64,000 bases of DNA, from positions 16,622,368-16,686,367 of the forward strand of contig JABBOT010000013.1 in NCBI GenBank assembly GCA_016165875.1, given 5' to 3'. The translations under genes were made by a program, and so were the position numbers. The notes under the pieces are model-generated. The model did not search any database. It saw only the letters and a list, made by a program, of their open reading frames with translations, and was not told the DNA's origin. Below are positions 48,353-60,676 of the stretch, piece after piece (the first letter of the stretch is position 1; each line of letters starts with the position of its first letter). Origin of the DNA: Acanthopleura granulata. Lineage: Eukaryota; Mollusca; Polyplacophora; Chitonida; Chitonidae.

Positions 48353-49191
48353 CTACAAGGGAAAAGGGTAGCCAGTAGGACTTAAAGGACAAGAGAAGTA
48401 CTGCAGTTTGCCTACATGTTTTGCAGAAACAACATTTTGCTTGCTGTTTGGCAAAAATGGGATCTCTATCATTCTGTAGACTGCCAATTCTTGGATAATA
48501 TCTTGTTTTTCCTCCAATCATGAACAAGTACCTGTAGTCTCAGTTTCCAATCTTCTGTATGATAACTCACATCTGCTGTTTCCATATATTTTGGCCAACA
48601 TGGTCAAGTACATCTACACTGGATTTTCAAAAGTCAAAGTCTAATACTGCACAGACAGCTTCAAACATGACGAAAATCCACTCACGCTGAAGCCGTTCCC
48701 ACGGGTACATGTATCGACTTCACAATTTCACAGAAGATTCGAGATACAGACATAATGATACTCTGATTTTCTTGTTACCATTACTTTCTCTTGAGAATTC
48801 CAGTGAAGATTTAATATTCATATGAAGTTTACCTACACGCACTCTCACAGAGAAGATCTACTAAGAATTGTCACTGACAACTGTCAGAACATAAAAAATC
48901 ACTAGTACATATATGCACACAACACATCAAATTTAATAAATATATTGTACCACCACTACAAACCACTACTTTTAGCTCACAGATGTACATGTACCATAGC
49001 CTAGTTTTAAACTCACTGCATGTGAAAAACATACTTCTAAGCCATAGCAACAAAGATGCACAAGCACTCTGAACAAAAAGAGAACACAGACTCCCTAATC
49101 TGAAAATCCCCGTTGACTTGCAGCGACATGAACACTGATGTGCACTCAATACTTGTCATGGTGCACATTGACTTGTATTTCATCATTTAAA
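48353..49191. other. Intron of gene 3
   Basis: Between exon B (54891) and the first terminal exon (48352). AT-rich, no coding signal. Confidence 0.4.
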
Positions 49192-49475
49192 TACAGCATT
49201 AAGCATCTGACCAGAGAGATAGCTATATGTCACAAACACTTTACATGTACAGCATTAAGCACTTGACCAGAGAGATAGCTATATGTCACAAACACTTTAC
49301 ATGTACAGCGTTAAGCACTTGACCAGAGACATAGCTATATGTCACAAACACTTTACATGTACAGCATTAAGCACTTGATCAGAGACATAGCTATATGTCA
49401 CAAACACTTTACATGTACAGCATTAAACACTTGATCAGAGACATAGCTATATGTCACAAACACTTTACATGTACC
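49192..49475. repeat. Tandem repeat, 56-57 bp unit, 5 copies
   Basis: The unit starts acagcattaagcacttgacc and contains atagctatatgtcacaaaca and ctttacatgt. Copies differ by a few bases. There are no spacers. Confidence 0.9.
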
Positions 49476-49710
49476 TAAACATGTAGCACATTTAAATTTC
49501 AGAGACAGGAAAAATGTAAGCCATATAGCAATTTATAGAGTGCATGACCGGGATTTCTTTGATGTGGGATAAAAACACCTTCCTGGCTGTTTTTGCAACT
49601 TCAGGCTGTCACACAAAATCAAGCTCAGCCCATTTTGTGCATTTTATGCAATCTTAGTGACATCAGCGACCACACAAGTGCTTAGGTTTATTCCACATTC
49701 TGGTAATTAA

Positions 49711-49822
49711 GAAATAAAAGGTAGCTTGCCATGTTCAAATCACCAAAGATGACACAAAGCAGATGGGAGTTGCTGTGTGTTATCTAAGGTGATTTGAACA
49801 TGGCAAGCTATATTTTGTTTCT
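49711..49822. repeat. Inverted repeat, about 34-bp arms
   Basis: Left arm gtagcttgccatgttcaaat plus cacc (from about 49711) pairs with right arm ggtgatttgaacatggcaag plus ctat (to about 49822). A 44-base loop separates them. Confidence 0.8.
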
Positions 49823-50011
49823 ATTCTAGCATACTACTTGGAAATATTGGAGCCTTTCTCTTTCGAAATTGGGAAAAAGAGCAGGACTGAAAACATTCGC
49901 TCTAGACTTTTGGTTAATATGCACATGTCCAAGTTTATACTGTCATAGTTTTGGGCATGTTCATGTCAATGGCATGGGTGTGACTCGGTTTAGAATGTCA
50001 TGCATGTCTTC

Positions 50012-51098
50012 ATTAGCCCGCTGTGCAGCTAGCTGGATGAGGACAGGAATTAGCCCGCTGTGGGCAGCTAGCTGGATGAGGACAGGAATAAGCCCGCTGT
50101 GCAGCTAGTTGGATGAGGACAGGAATTAGCCCGCTGTGCAGCTAGCTGGATGAGGACAGGAATTAGCCCGCTGTGCAGCTAGCTGGATGAGGACAGGAAT
50201 TAGCCTGCTGTGGGCAGCTAGTTGGATGAGGACAGGAATTAGCCTGCTGTGCAGCTAGCTGGATGAGGACAGGAATTAGCCTGCTCTGTTCAGCTAGCTG
50301 GATGAGGACAGGAATTATCCCGCTGTGCAGCTAGCTGGATGAGGACAGGAATTATCCCGCTGTGCAGCTAGCTAGATGAGGACAGGAATTTGGGCAGCTA
50401 GTTGGATGAGGACAGGAATTAGCCTGCCGTGGGCAGCTAGTTAGATGAGGACAGGAATTAGCCTGCTGTGCAGCTAGCTGGATGAGGACAGGAATTAGCC
50501 TGCTCTGTTCAGCTAGTTGGATGAGGACAGGAATTAGCCTGCTGTGGGCAGCTAGCTGGATGAGGACAGGAATTTGGGCAGCTAGTTGGATGAGGACAGG
50601 AATTAGCCTGCTGTGCAGCTAGTTGGATGAGGACAGGAATTAGCCTGCTCTGTTCAGCTAGCTGGATGAGGACAGGAATAAGCCTGCTGTGGGCAGCTGG
50701 CTGGATGAGGATAGGAATCAGCCTGCTGTGGGCAGCTAGCTGGATGAGGACAGGAATCAGCCTGCTGTGCAGCTAGCTGGATGAGGACAGGAATTAGCTT
50801 GCTCTGTCAGCTAGCTGGATGAGGACAGGAATTAGCCTGCTTTGGGCAGCTAGCTGAATGAGGACAGGAATTAGCCTGCTTTGGGCAGCTAGCTGGATGA
50901 GGACAGGAATTAGCCTGCTGTGGGCAGCTAGCTGGATGAGGACAGGAATTAGCCTGCTTTGGGCAGCTAGCTGGATGAGGACAGGAATTAGCCTGCTGTG
51001 GGCAGCTAGCTGGATGAGGACAGGAATTAGCCTGCTCTGGGCAGCTAGCTGGATGAGGACAGGAATTAGCCTGCTGTGGGCAGCTGGCTGGATGAGGA
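50012..51098. repeat. Large minisatellite, 36-39 bp unit, about 29 copies
   Basis: The consensus runs agctagctggatgaggacag, then gaattagcctgctgtgggc. Units of 36 or 39 bases are mixed, with a few shortened ones. The last ten copies are regular 39-mers. Because 39 is divisible by three, long open frames occur on both strands; these are repeat artefacts. It lies in the long intron of gene 3. Confidence 0.95.
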
Positions 51099-54000
51099 CA
51101 CGCATAATTGTCGCATGTTGAACAAACGAAGAGGATATATTTGGTGTGGTGCGAGAAATGATGAGGACAGGCTGGGAAAGTGGACTGTGCCTTGAGCGTG
51201 TTGTTTGTGGTATTGCTGTAGATGTGCTCACCAGGCTGAACATTAAATGATAACAGAATACTGATGATCTCCTTCTGATTTATGGAGCCTTCCCTACTGT
51301 ATAATGTTGCACAATACTATCATTTTTGTGGCCACTCATAAACATGACACTAGGTGATTGTAACCTGGAACTGGGCTGTGGGATTACACACATTTACGGC
51401 TTCATCTGTGCAAAACTTTAAAGAATCAGTGTCCAGCGCCAAAGGAATTCAAGATTCACACTTACAAAATACGTACAAGGTCAAAGCAAGCCTTAAATCG
51501 TTTGAAGTCAGATAGGAACTGATATTTCACGGTTTCAATAAATTCCTTCACACTGGATTGTTTGGCAAAACAGTCCTGATATGAAATTAATTTTTTCCCC
51601 GCTTAGTGTCATTTGTCACAAGATCATCTTTTTCCTTACTTTTTTATGATAGCGATACTCAGACATCCATTCAACAGTTATCGCAGACGATGTCTCATGG
51701 GGATGTTATCATTAAGCATCTGCTTCAAAGTGTCGCAGTTTGTCATTCAATTGAAGGGATACTATTTCTGACATCTACTGTGCGTGTTGCCCGTCTCACA
51801 CCGATCTCCATTATAAAGATGGAAAAAAAAATATACAAAATCTGATCAGAAAGAATTATATTGTGCTTGCTTCAATATTTCTGGATATTCAAGGAGGTCT
51901 TCACTGGTTGTTTGATAATCATATTTGTGCTAAAATCTGTCTATGCCTGCAGAGGAAATGCATTTTCCACACAGGCATGATTCTGTCAATTTTTACTTTC
52001 AGTGACAGTATACTCTGTAAGGTGACGGAGTTTAAATATTAGTTAATATGCCGTTTGAGCATGTTTTGCTTTTAATTGCTTTTAATGTTAACAAAAGAAT
52101 TGGAGGTACGTTAGAAAGCACAATGAAGCACCACTTGAAACAGCCATCTGGCTTACTGTATTCATGCTAACCAGAAACCACTGAACAGCTACATGATATC
52201 AGAACAACCAAAGTACTGACAGATATTCCATTAATGACTATGCATATATTCCTACACGTAATATAATTATACCTGTCGTATTAAATCAAGGGATAATTCA
52301 ATGCAAAAATAGATGATAAAGGGGGATAACTGATCAATCACCTACGCCAATGCATGCAGTGTTGTGAAAGCATGTAAACATTTCAGCTTGTTCATAAAAT
52401 CGATTCACCGTGTTGATATTTTACTACCTGTGAACTTGTCATCTCCCATGATCTCTACTGGGTACATTTGTAATTCCTTAACATATATCTGACATGTTTG
52501 AAGACATACATATATACAGCAAACGTATGACCCATAACAAATTAGGCCTTCATTTTTGTTTTTGTGCAAGTGTGTGTAATTATCACACCTAACATAGAAG
52601 ATCAGAATCGTGATTAGCACACCAAAATTCACACTTCCCAAAAACCTTCAGTGCTTCACGAGTGTGTTATTCCCACACCTAGATTTTGTATGAGGAGTGT
52701 GCTAGATGTAAGAGTGTGACACACATACATGTAGCACATCTCAAATTTGAAGGCATGGAAAATCTCTGTAGAGAGCAATCGATCACGAAATTGAGGAAGG
52801 ATTAAATTCAACCGCTGAAGTTAAACCCCTGTAGGCTGTAACTCTATGGCTGTTATTCACATCATGACATGTATTCAACCAGGCTCATCCAGATGCATCA
52901 ACAGACTGAAACGCACACCAAGAATGAATAATACACTATCCAAGCAGGATCCACAATTTATGCATATAAGCCAATGGAAATTACATGTGGGAAAGTAGGA
53001 CCTCAACTAACTTTCTTGATTTATTAAGTGCCCAGGACAAATCGCTTTAATTTTAACCATGGACAAGGAAACTATGAACTTCACCTCCTCAATGAACACA
53101 CTTGCACGTCATATGCATGTGCAAGATTTTGTAAACTGCCTGTTGGAGGTCAAAACTGAATCTGGGGTGCCTTGGAGTCACACACCATGTACATGTACAG
53201 TTACCGTACTCACTGTCATGACTGTCGACAGATCTAACTCTCCTCATGATCAATGAATGAACAGGGCTTGGCGCCACATTGTCACTATTTCATGTCATGC
53301 CACAGCCATGCGAAAATGGCAAAATGGGTGAAAAAAATACATGCACATAGCTGTATTGTGATGGTGGTGTGCCTCATGTACATGTACCAACACGTATGTG
53401 TAGAGAAACAGCTCGGCAATCTTTTGAAATCATTCATACAGTCAAGTACAGGTAGATATAGATGTCATAAGGGATCACCTAGTTACATGTATGACTGCAC
53501 AGCAACTGACATGACACAGTCACAGATACGAGATCCCTCTGCGTTCCAGCACTGTTATTTTTGATAACATCTGACACAAGTGGAGAAACATATCTCAGAT
53601 GATTTTACACCCGTACAATGCCTGCACATTTTCCCACATGTAAATGCTGTTTGGGCAATTGCCATTGTTGTATTTGTACATACTGTACATAATACATGTA
53701 CACTGGTCTCTGTTAAGTCGTTAAGTTACACTTGTGCGCAGCAATTCAACACTCTCAGACGACATCAAAGGAAACTCGACCTACACCATTAGACCGCAGA
53801 ATATCCAAACCCTTGCAGTCAACCAAATGGACATGAAATCCAGAAAACCACTGGAAGCTACATGTATTGATGTGAAAATCGAAGCCAAAACTTTAGAGAC
53901 AAAGGGTTCTTTATCCCATGGGCCAATATCCTTCTAATCCTCAACACTGAAGCATCCAACAATGGCTACTCTACTTTTTCTTAATCCTGTTATTTATTGA

Positions 54001-54592
54001 TTTGTTTTAATACTAGTTATTTGTCAAGTCATCGTCACCAGGGAATACATCATGTTCAATATGTCCACTGAAATTGGGATGCTGAAATGTCTTAAGGTCA
54101 GTGAAAGTTCTGGCTTGAACCGCTTGAGTGAGACACAAACTCACTTCTTTTGCTGCCTTGCCCTACCACTGTGCCGATTGAGCAACATGTATTATACTGC
54201 TGTACAATGGCACAAGGAAGCAAGTGACATTGGCATCTTTTGATGACCAACACTTTTATTTGACTCTGAAGAGCAAATTGGGGTGCACTGAAATTATCAA
54301 CTGTATTTTGTCAATGCCTCTATTTATACTTAGCTTAAAAGAGGATAACTGGAAAAGTGTTACAAAATACTCTAAGTCTTCATGAAAAAAATAACAATAT
54401 CTAAATTTGGCAAATTTTCCTTTATTCACAGTTTGCTTCCTTTTGTCAGTGTTTGGCAGTACAATCAACTAACATGTACCTTCAGTGAATAACTATTCAT
54501 AGACAAGCGAGACCTTAATTCAAAGTGGAATTTGTTATTGTTAACCAATCAAAGCAGTCAAACATGCCTATATGCTAATGGCTATTCTAGTT
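51099..54592. other. Intron of gene 3
   Basis: AT-rich with tacatgta motifs and a second-family repeat fragment at 53247-53300. No exon recognised. Confidence 0.45.
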
Positions 54593-54669
54593 GGCCCTGT
54601 AGCTCAGTCAGCAGAGCACTGGAATTAGACACTCTAAGATAAGAGCTCAAGTCTCATTCGAGTCAGTAT
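54593..54669 (+). repeat. tRNA-like sequence, probably a SINE head or tRNA relic
   Basis: A good A box (tgtagctcagtcagcagagc) and a weak B box (gagctcaagtctcattcg). The 3' stem does not pair convincingly with ggccctg, so a functional tRNA gene is unlikely. Confidence 0.5.
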
Positions 54670-54890
54670 AAATTGTCGAGTTCAGTTCACTTCTTGACAC
54701 GTGCATATATGTCCAATATCATGTCCACGTAGAGTCGTTCAACTGTTATTCCACTGACTTGATTATAATGATGTTAATTCCCACATCAAGACGTCGCATA
54801 CAAATGAACAGCAATTTACATATCCTTATGAAGAATCAATTTCTCTGATGTCATTCCCAACTTCCAAATGCCACTAAACGTGTCTCTTAC

Positions 54891-55505
54891 CTGTTTGAGC
54901 AGAATCTGTGGCTGCAGACTGATGGTAGAATGCCTGAGTGTCATCACACGTACCCGTTACATCCTCAGACGTATTGGTACGGTCAGCACTATTTTCACCC
55001 ACAGCTATCAAAGTGTTTAGAGGTGTCTGGTCAGGCTGATCGCCCACGCCTATCACTGATAATAAACTCTGGTTCGACACAGTGTCCTGTCCCTCCCCTG
55101 ATAAGCTATTGTCTGAATGTGGGGAGAGGCGTCTGGACTTTGAGGGAGCGGAAGAGGAGGAGAATACATTATTATCAGACTGTGAAACGTCCGTGTTATC
55201 ACCCGGTGGTCGCTTCCTTGACATCGATGTAGTACTGTTGGAATGATTAGAGTGTAAACTCACAGGAAATGCTAGAGGGTTATCGTCTGTTTCCTGTTTA
55301 ATGACAACAACACTGTCTGCATTGTGAGACTTGGATGACCACTCAGGGTGGACTGTCGTATCAAAACTAGAGTTCTGTGCTGCTTCGGACACTTGGTTTT
55401 TATGACGAGCATTTCTGCCCTTTTGTAATGGTGGATCTGGTTGGATCGCGTTTGAGGTCTTCAGTCCCTTTAGCCAGGTGGGGTCTGGGGTCATTCCTGT
55501 GCAGT
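54891..55505 (-). CDS. Constant exon B of minus-strand gene 3
   Basis: Acceptor (taattctgtcttacag) and donor (AAACAG|GTAAGAG) are both phase 1 in the minus sense. It starts DCTGMTPDPTWLKGLK, the family signature also seen at 23883 (+) and 19139 (-). The rest is disordered and rich in Ser, Asn, Asp and Thr. It contains a sumoylation consensus in VVVIKQETDD and basic patches (QKGRNARHKN, MSRKRPPGD). The combination of SRKRP and IKQE recalls the N-terminal half of vertebrate KIAA1958, itself a Crypton-derived gene; this is a suggestion, not an alignment. Inferred role: nuclear regulatory linker placed before alternative DNA-binding exons. Confidence 0.78.
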
Positions 55506-56439
55506 CTGTAAGACAGAATTACACATTTATACAGTGTATGTCAGTGTAACATGCACGGGGACAGTAAACCATGGTTTTCATACAAGACCAGAAATAGGGT
55601 GGAAAAAAGAATGCTGTGTGAGAATGTAGTTTTTCGAACAGTACCCTCTGGTTCCAACTGAGAACCCTGGCTGACCACATAAAACACCAGGTTCAGTTTC
55701 ATGATTTTTTGGCTAAAGTAAAAGCATTTTGCTCAAGCACCATATGCTATACTCAAGCAGTGTTTGACTATCACTATGTTTTTCCAAGAAACATGAGTCA
55801 CCATATCGGACTTATGCAAAACACTCCTCACATAAATAATTTAATAACAATTATAATAAATGAACTTTGTAAGTTTCATGAAACTGGGACCTGGAGTTTT
55901 AAAACTATATGTATGTGCAATCGGTCTCTCAATCACATAAACATAAAATGGCACATTCGACCATTCTGAGGGCACAGGACACACATACAACTAGAATGCA
56001 AAATCACGGATGAGGAAGAAACCTCCACTCATGTCAGGCTGCAGCAATAGCTATGTGTAAATGATGATACGAACTTGGGGTGTCGCTGGTCAAGACACAG
56101 CGGTCTGGGCTCTAAGCCAAATTATTCTTGACCACCTGGCCAGCAAGGATCTCAAAATGTTTCAATAATTACAGTTTAAGCATGTCAAGCACAGAATGCA
56201 GGTTCACCTTAAAATGTGTGGATGAATGATAAACAGCTTCACACTACTTCAGCAGTATTTCAGCCATATTGGGTTGACGCCTTAAAATGCTATTCAGGTA
56301 CAGGCAAATGTATTGTAGGTAAGGACAAGGTTGTGGATAAGATTAAGTCTTCAGGACATTTATCTTGGGCATAGAATAACTATTAATTTTAAATCTGACA
56401 CCCAAATCTCAGATACATCCATGTTATTATGATACAAAC
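55506..56439. other. Intron between exons A and B of gene 3
   Basis: Donor at 56439-56438 and acceptor at 55507-55506 (minus). Holds a fragment resembling dispersed repeat family 2/3 at 56222-56290. No coding signal. Confidence 0.5.
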
Positions 56440-56584
56440 CTAATGATATTGCTCCTTTAGCTTTGTACTCTGCTATCCTCAAATCTACCCATACAGCAAA
56501 CTGTGACAATATGTCTGGCTCACTGCAGAGTTCTCCAATAATACATGCAAACTTGTTCTGTACTCTCTCCAGGGTCACTCCCAT
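56440..56584 (-). CDS. Constant exon A (start codon) of minus-strand gene 3
   Basis: MGVTLERVQNKFACII begins at ATG 56584. A possible acceptor (cctgcagcacag, minus sense) six bases before it suggests a 5' UTR intron. It codes for 48 residues plus one base. The donor ATTAG|GTTTGT is phase 1. Apart from three conservative changes (I/V, L/V, L/I) it equals exon A of the plus-strand gene at 23304, while the nucleotides differ mostly at third positions. That points to purifying selection on the protein. Two predicted helices, no recognised family. Confidence 0.8.
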
Positions 56585-58203
56585 TTTTTGCTGTGCTGCA
56601 GGTATGAATATTACTGTCAAAACAGAACCCTACAAACAGAAAACCACCACTAATTTATACTTTTGAATAACATGATTCTATCCAAAAATGACTTAATATT
56701 TGTAGAGGTCATAGAGCTACATTATTGGCTGTCCTTAAACTTTGACATAAGATAGACCTTCCACTTCAGGAGACAATTCATACTGTCAGTAAATGTAGTA
56801 TTTTACTTCTTTATTTAACAAGGGAGTTTCAACTTCGAACTTGTTTATCACTAGGCAAGACAAGCTCTACTGTACCATGTGACATGTCAAAAATGTTAGG
56901 CAACCATTTCTGATTACATTTACTCTAACATGGGCGTCTAAGACCTTAAAGTTTCAAAAAAGTTACTTAGACTAGACGTACGATAGGGAGGATTAAGGAG
57001 CTGGAAGTTGTTTTAACTGATGATGCTCCTGATTGAAATAGAGATCGCTTGTGCCTCCCTAGCATGGTGAGACAGGTGATGAGTAAATTAAAATCAACAA
57101 AATTGCCTGACATTTTGGACAAGTCACATGACAGAGTTGAACACTTTTTGCCTTCTGCGACAAAAGAGTGCAAACAAGAAACTCCCCTATTGAGGCTAAA
57201 ACAATGGAAATTTCTATCCAGTCTCTTTTACAGGTAGTGTTGCCTTGCCCATTGTCTGTTTTGAGTTTACGCTTGGAGTCGGTTGAGCGAGTACGAGACA
57301 ATGTAAAGTAACCAAAGAGAGATACATCGTGGCTGACTATGACATCGTATCACTGTACATAAGTCAATAAATGAGAGTAATTCAACGTTAAATGTGCTAC
57401 CTCGGTATTTTATATCTCTGACATTCATTCGGTCGGTAGACCGACAAAGTTGATACCAGAATCTTCAATATGGAGGGAGATGATTTAGCTCGCTCAATTA
57501 AAGTGACAGGTGTGTCAAATGCAGGTAAGAAAGTTATGAAAATTACGGACAGAGGCTCACTTTAATTTCTCAAATTCATTGTAATGAAGAGAAGATTTGA
57601 AGAGAAATTAGACACCAACACACAGCTTATCGTGCCAAATTACTGGAATACTTGCCGAATCAATGGCAGGAACCACCGGTTTTTCTAAACGCTACACTTA
57701 AATGTGAATTTTAAACGTAGACGACACTGCTTTCTCCATCGACAGTCATATTTATGCACTTTATGCACCTTCACGTATGAAGAGCGTGAGGTGAAGGGAG
57801 CAGTCTGTAATTTTTCATCCAGCCCTAGGTTAGCCTATTCCAGTGGCAGTCTACCAATAAAACTTCTTTATCCCTCTTACTAGTTCATAAAAAAAAGACC
57901 AAGAAAGAAAAGAAATGTGTTTGTATATACGGTTCAAGGTGATAAAGATGGTAGGTCTAACTAAAATCAGAGAAATGCTGACTTCTGTTAGGTTAAGAAC
58001 CATCTGCTCGCTACTCTATCAAATACAATGAACATTCACACAAAATATCCGTTTAGACTAATAATGTAATATACTGCAGCATATTATCATACTCGGCTCC
58101 TGAAATACAGACAATATATATTTTTTATGCATGTAAATCCAGATGAGCTTTTTAGTACATAATCACATGTATATGAGCATCGCAAGGATTGTTGAAAGAG
58201 ACA
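56585..58203. other. 5' region of gene 3
   Basis: Promoter and 5' UTR of gene 3 are expected here. No exon can be fixed. Open frames near 57049-57301 overlap on both strands without homology. Confidence 0.4.
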
Positions 58204-58408
58204 TTGGCGTAGCGCAATAGCCCAGGAGTCTCTCACCAATGAGTACTGAGTTCTGTGAGTTCAAGCTCAAGTTGGTTTGCTCTCAGGTCATACGCTTGCA
58301 AGCTACGGATGGTCGTGGGTTTCTCCAGGGCTCTGTTAGTTTTTCTCCCACCATAATGCTGGCCGCCGTCGTATAAGACAAATATTCTTGAGTATGGTGT
58401 AAAATACC

Positions 58409-58438
<30 letters not shown>
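58204..58438 (+). mobile_element. SINE-like element
   Basis: Body ggatggtcgtgggtttctcc and ccataatgctggccgccgtc, and a long (aaat)n tail. The head is degraded (gcgtagcgcaatagccc). Confidence 0.75.
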
Positions 58439-58441
<3 letters not shown>

Positions 58442-59721
58442 GTGCACTTTGAGTATCCAGTATATTTTGGGAAAATCTTCATAGTAGGGTCGACCTAAGC
58501 GATATACCTATTTCCTTCAGTTGAGAAAATATGTGATCTTTTAAAATGTTATGGCGTGCGTCCTCAGCTGCAAGTAGGCCTACACAGAATTTGGGGCTGA
58601 TGATGGCGAGCCTATTTTTACCTATTTTATATACACTGTTGTTATATTTTTTTGGCAGAGTAGAATTGTATTATTTGGTGCTGTCAGCCTGGAGGATAAC
58701 AGATCTCTAATCTAGTTCTGCAAGGACGTCTAGAAAAGTTGTACACATGTACTTCTTGAGTATTCGTTGTGGCTGGAGGATGCAGCGTTATTTGCACTTC
58801 GTTTTTACTTGGCCTTAGCCAGTCATCGGTAACAGATGACACGTTGTAATCTCCCAATTCAGTCAAATGAGGCGCCGAATATGCCTACTGCCTTTTGGTT
58901 CGCTAGTAAATTAATCTTTCTGGGCTCTGTGTACTTAAGGCCCTCACCGATTGGCCTACTGTTTTGAGTCATCAAAGTGCCGTGAGAAGTTGTTAGTTAT
59001 GACAGCGACCAACTTCCGTACCTAAGTAAGTAGCCGTGACTCTGTAAATTTCATCAAACGCGGTTCAAGATGGCCCATTATGACGTACTTTGTGACATGG
59101 TGCACCATTGAATGGTGCGCACTGCGCCGCTCTTGTGTAAATGTGTTAGTGTTAGATGTCGCGCAATTTAAAACATGGATGACGTCATAATCCCTGAATG
59201 GCATTGGCCTTAGCTGGTTAGAAACCAGAGGAAAGTTTTAATTTTGTTTTTAAACATGTGCCAAATTCTTGCGTTAATCTGCATCGATTGGTACTTTCTT
59301 TCTGTGGATGAGTATTGAATTATACAGTTGTGGACTGAAGAAGAACCCTTTGTTACCCATAATGTAGAAACGCTGTGGAATCTTTGTACGTCTACATGTA
59401 GGCCTACAAGCTAGGTTTATTTCGACTTGGAAGTAACAACATTATTCGGACAGATGAATGGACCTGGTCAGCTGTTTTGGGATGTTATATGGGTTATCTA
59501 ATGACATACTATTTACGACCGAAATTCCACACATGTTTAAGCTCCAACCACAAGATTTACCAAATACATATGATTGACTGATTGGTGTTAAACGCCACAT
59601 TCAATACTATTTTAACATACGGGATGGACCATGGCCAGCTATATGAATGGAGGAATCAAACCGGAGAGCACAGTCGAATACTGCCAGTAAATGATAGACT
59701 TTCCCACGTGACCGAGAATCC
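58439..59721. other. Intergenic stretch, no gene seen
   Basis: Contains a perfect CRE palindrome at 59180 and a dispersed-repeat fragment at 59572-59660. Confidence 0.4.
59180..59187. promoter_or_regulatory. CRE palindrome TGACGTCA
   Basis: Perfect 8-bp consensus. No gene start is identified next to it. Confidence 0.25.
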
Positions 59722-60070
59722 ACCCGAGAACAGCAACGGCTTCACTGTTGCCATCAACGACTCGAGAACAGCAACAACTTCACTGATGCCATCAACCAGC
59801 CGAGAACAGCAACGGCTTCACTGATGCCATCAATGACCAGAGAACAGCAGCGGCTTCACTGATGCCATCAATGACCAGAAAACAGCAGCGGCTTCACTGA
59901 TGCCATCAACCACCCGAGAACAGCAACGGCTTCACTGATGCCATCAATGACCAGAGAACAGCGGCGGCTACACTGATACCATCAATGATCAGAGAACAGT
60001 AGCGGCTTCACTGATGCCATCAATGACCAGAGAACAGCAGCGGCTGCACTGATACCATCAATGACCAGAG
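59722..60070. repeat. Minisatellite, 38-bp unit, about 9 copies
   Basis: The unit runs gaccagagaacagcagcggc then ttcactgatgccatcaat. Early copies read cacccgagaacagcaacggc. The period of 38 was confirmed over several successive units. Confidence 0.9.
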
Positions 60071-60407
60071 AACAACAACAACATCATAAACCGTATGCAC
60101 ACACAAACAGTAATTCCACCATGTTTGTGGTTGTCATAACAATGACTGGATGGAATGAAGGTGTTGGAAAGCCAATATGAGTCACTGTGACGTTTCACCA
60201 CTCGAGCAGTAGTACAGCCATGTCGTAGAGACAGTAACAGAAGTCTACTTGAATATGGGATAATAACAATCACCTATAATCCAATGTGCAAGTACATATC
60301 TAAAGCATAATGAATCCCCCCCCGCCCCCGGCCAAAAAAAAAACAAAAACAAAATAAATAAAACTCAATTTCATTTGCCTTGTACCTTGGACAATCCAGA
60401 AGTTATT

Positions 60408-60676
60408 CGTTTATTTCATTGGATTTTCAAGCAGTATACTCAATAATATTTCACTCTTGTACCACTCAGCCTGCATTATGCTGGGAGGAAACCAGGCAGA
60501 GCCCGGAGGAAACCCACCAGCATCTGCAGGTTGCTGGCAGATTTTCCCACGCACCGGCAGAGAGGAAGGCAGTATGAGCTGGACCTGAACTCACAGTGAC
60601 GACTCCACTGGTGATAGACGCCTGGGTCATTGTGCTGCACAAGCGAGCTACCGGGCTCTGCCATGGAAGCCCCTCC
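60408..60676 (-). mobile_element. SINE-like element, near full length
   Basis: Tail (cgtttatttcattggatttt), body (aggaaaccaggcagagcccg, gcaggttgctggcagatttt) and a degraded head (gagctaccgggctctgccat). Confidence 0.75.

Noticed and set aside
49192..49475. CRISPR-like repeat array
   Set aside because: The units are contiguous 56-57 mers without spacers, in a eukaryotic genome.
50794..51243. Long open frames on both strands with repeats such as PVLIQLAAHSRLI or MRTGISLLWAASW
   Set aside because: They come from the 39-bp minisatellite, whose period is divisible by three. No start context, domain or splice site supports a gene.
54593..54669. Functional tRNA gene
   Set aside because: The A box is good but the B box and acceptor stem are poor, and no convincing anticodon loop can be drawn.
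57049..57301. Overlapping open frames on both strands upstream of gene 3
   Set aside because: No homology, and neither gives a credible exon joined to exon A.
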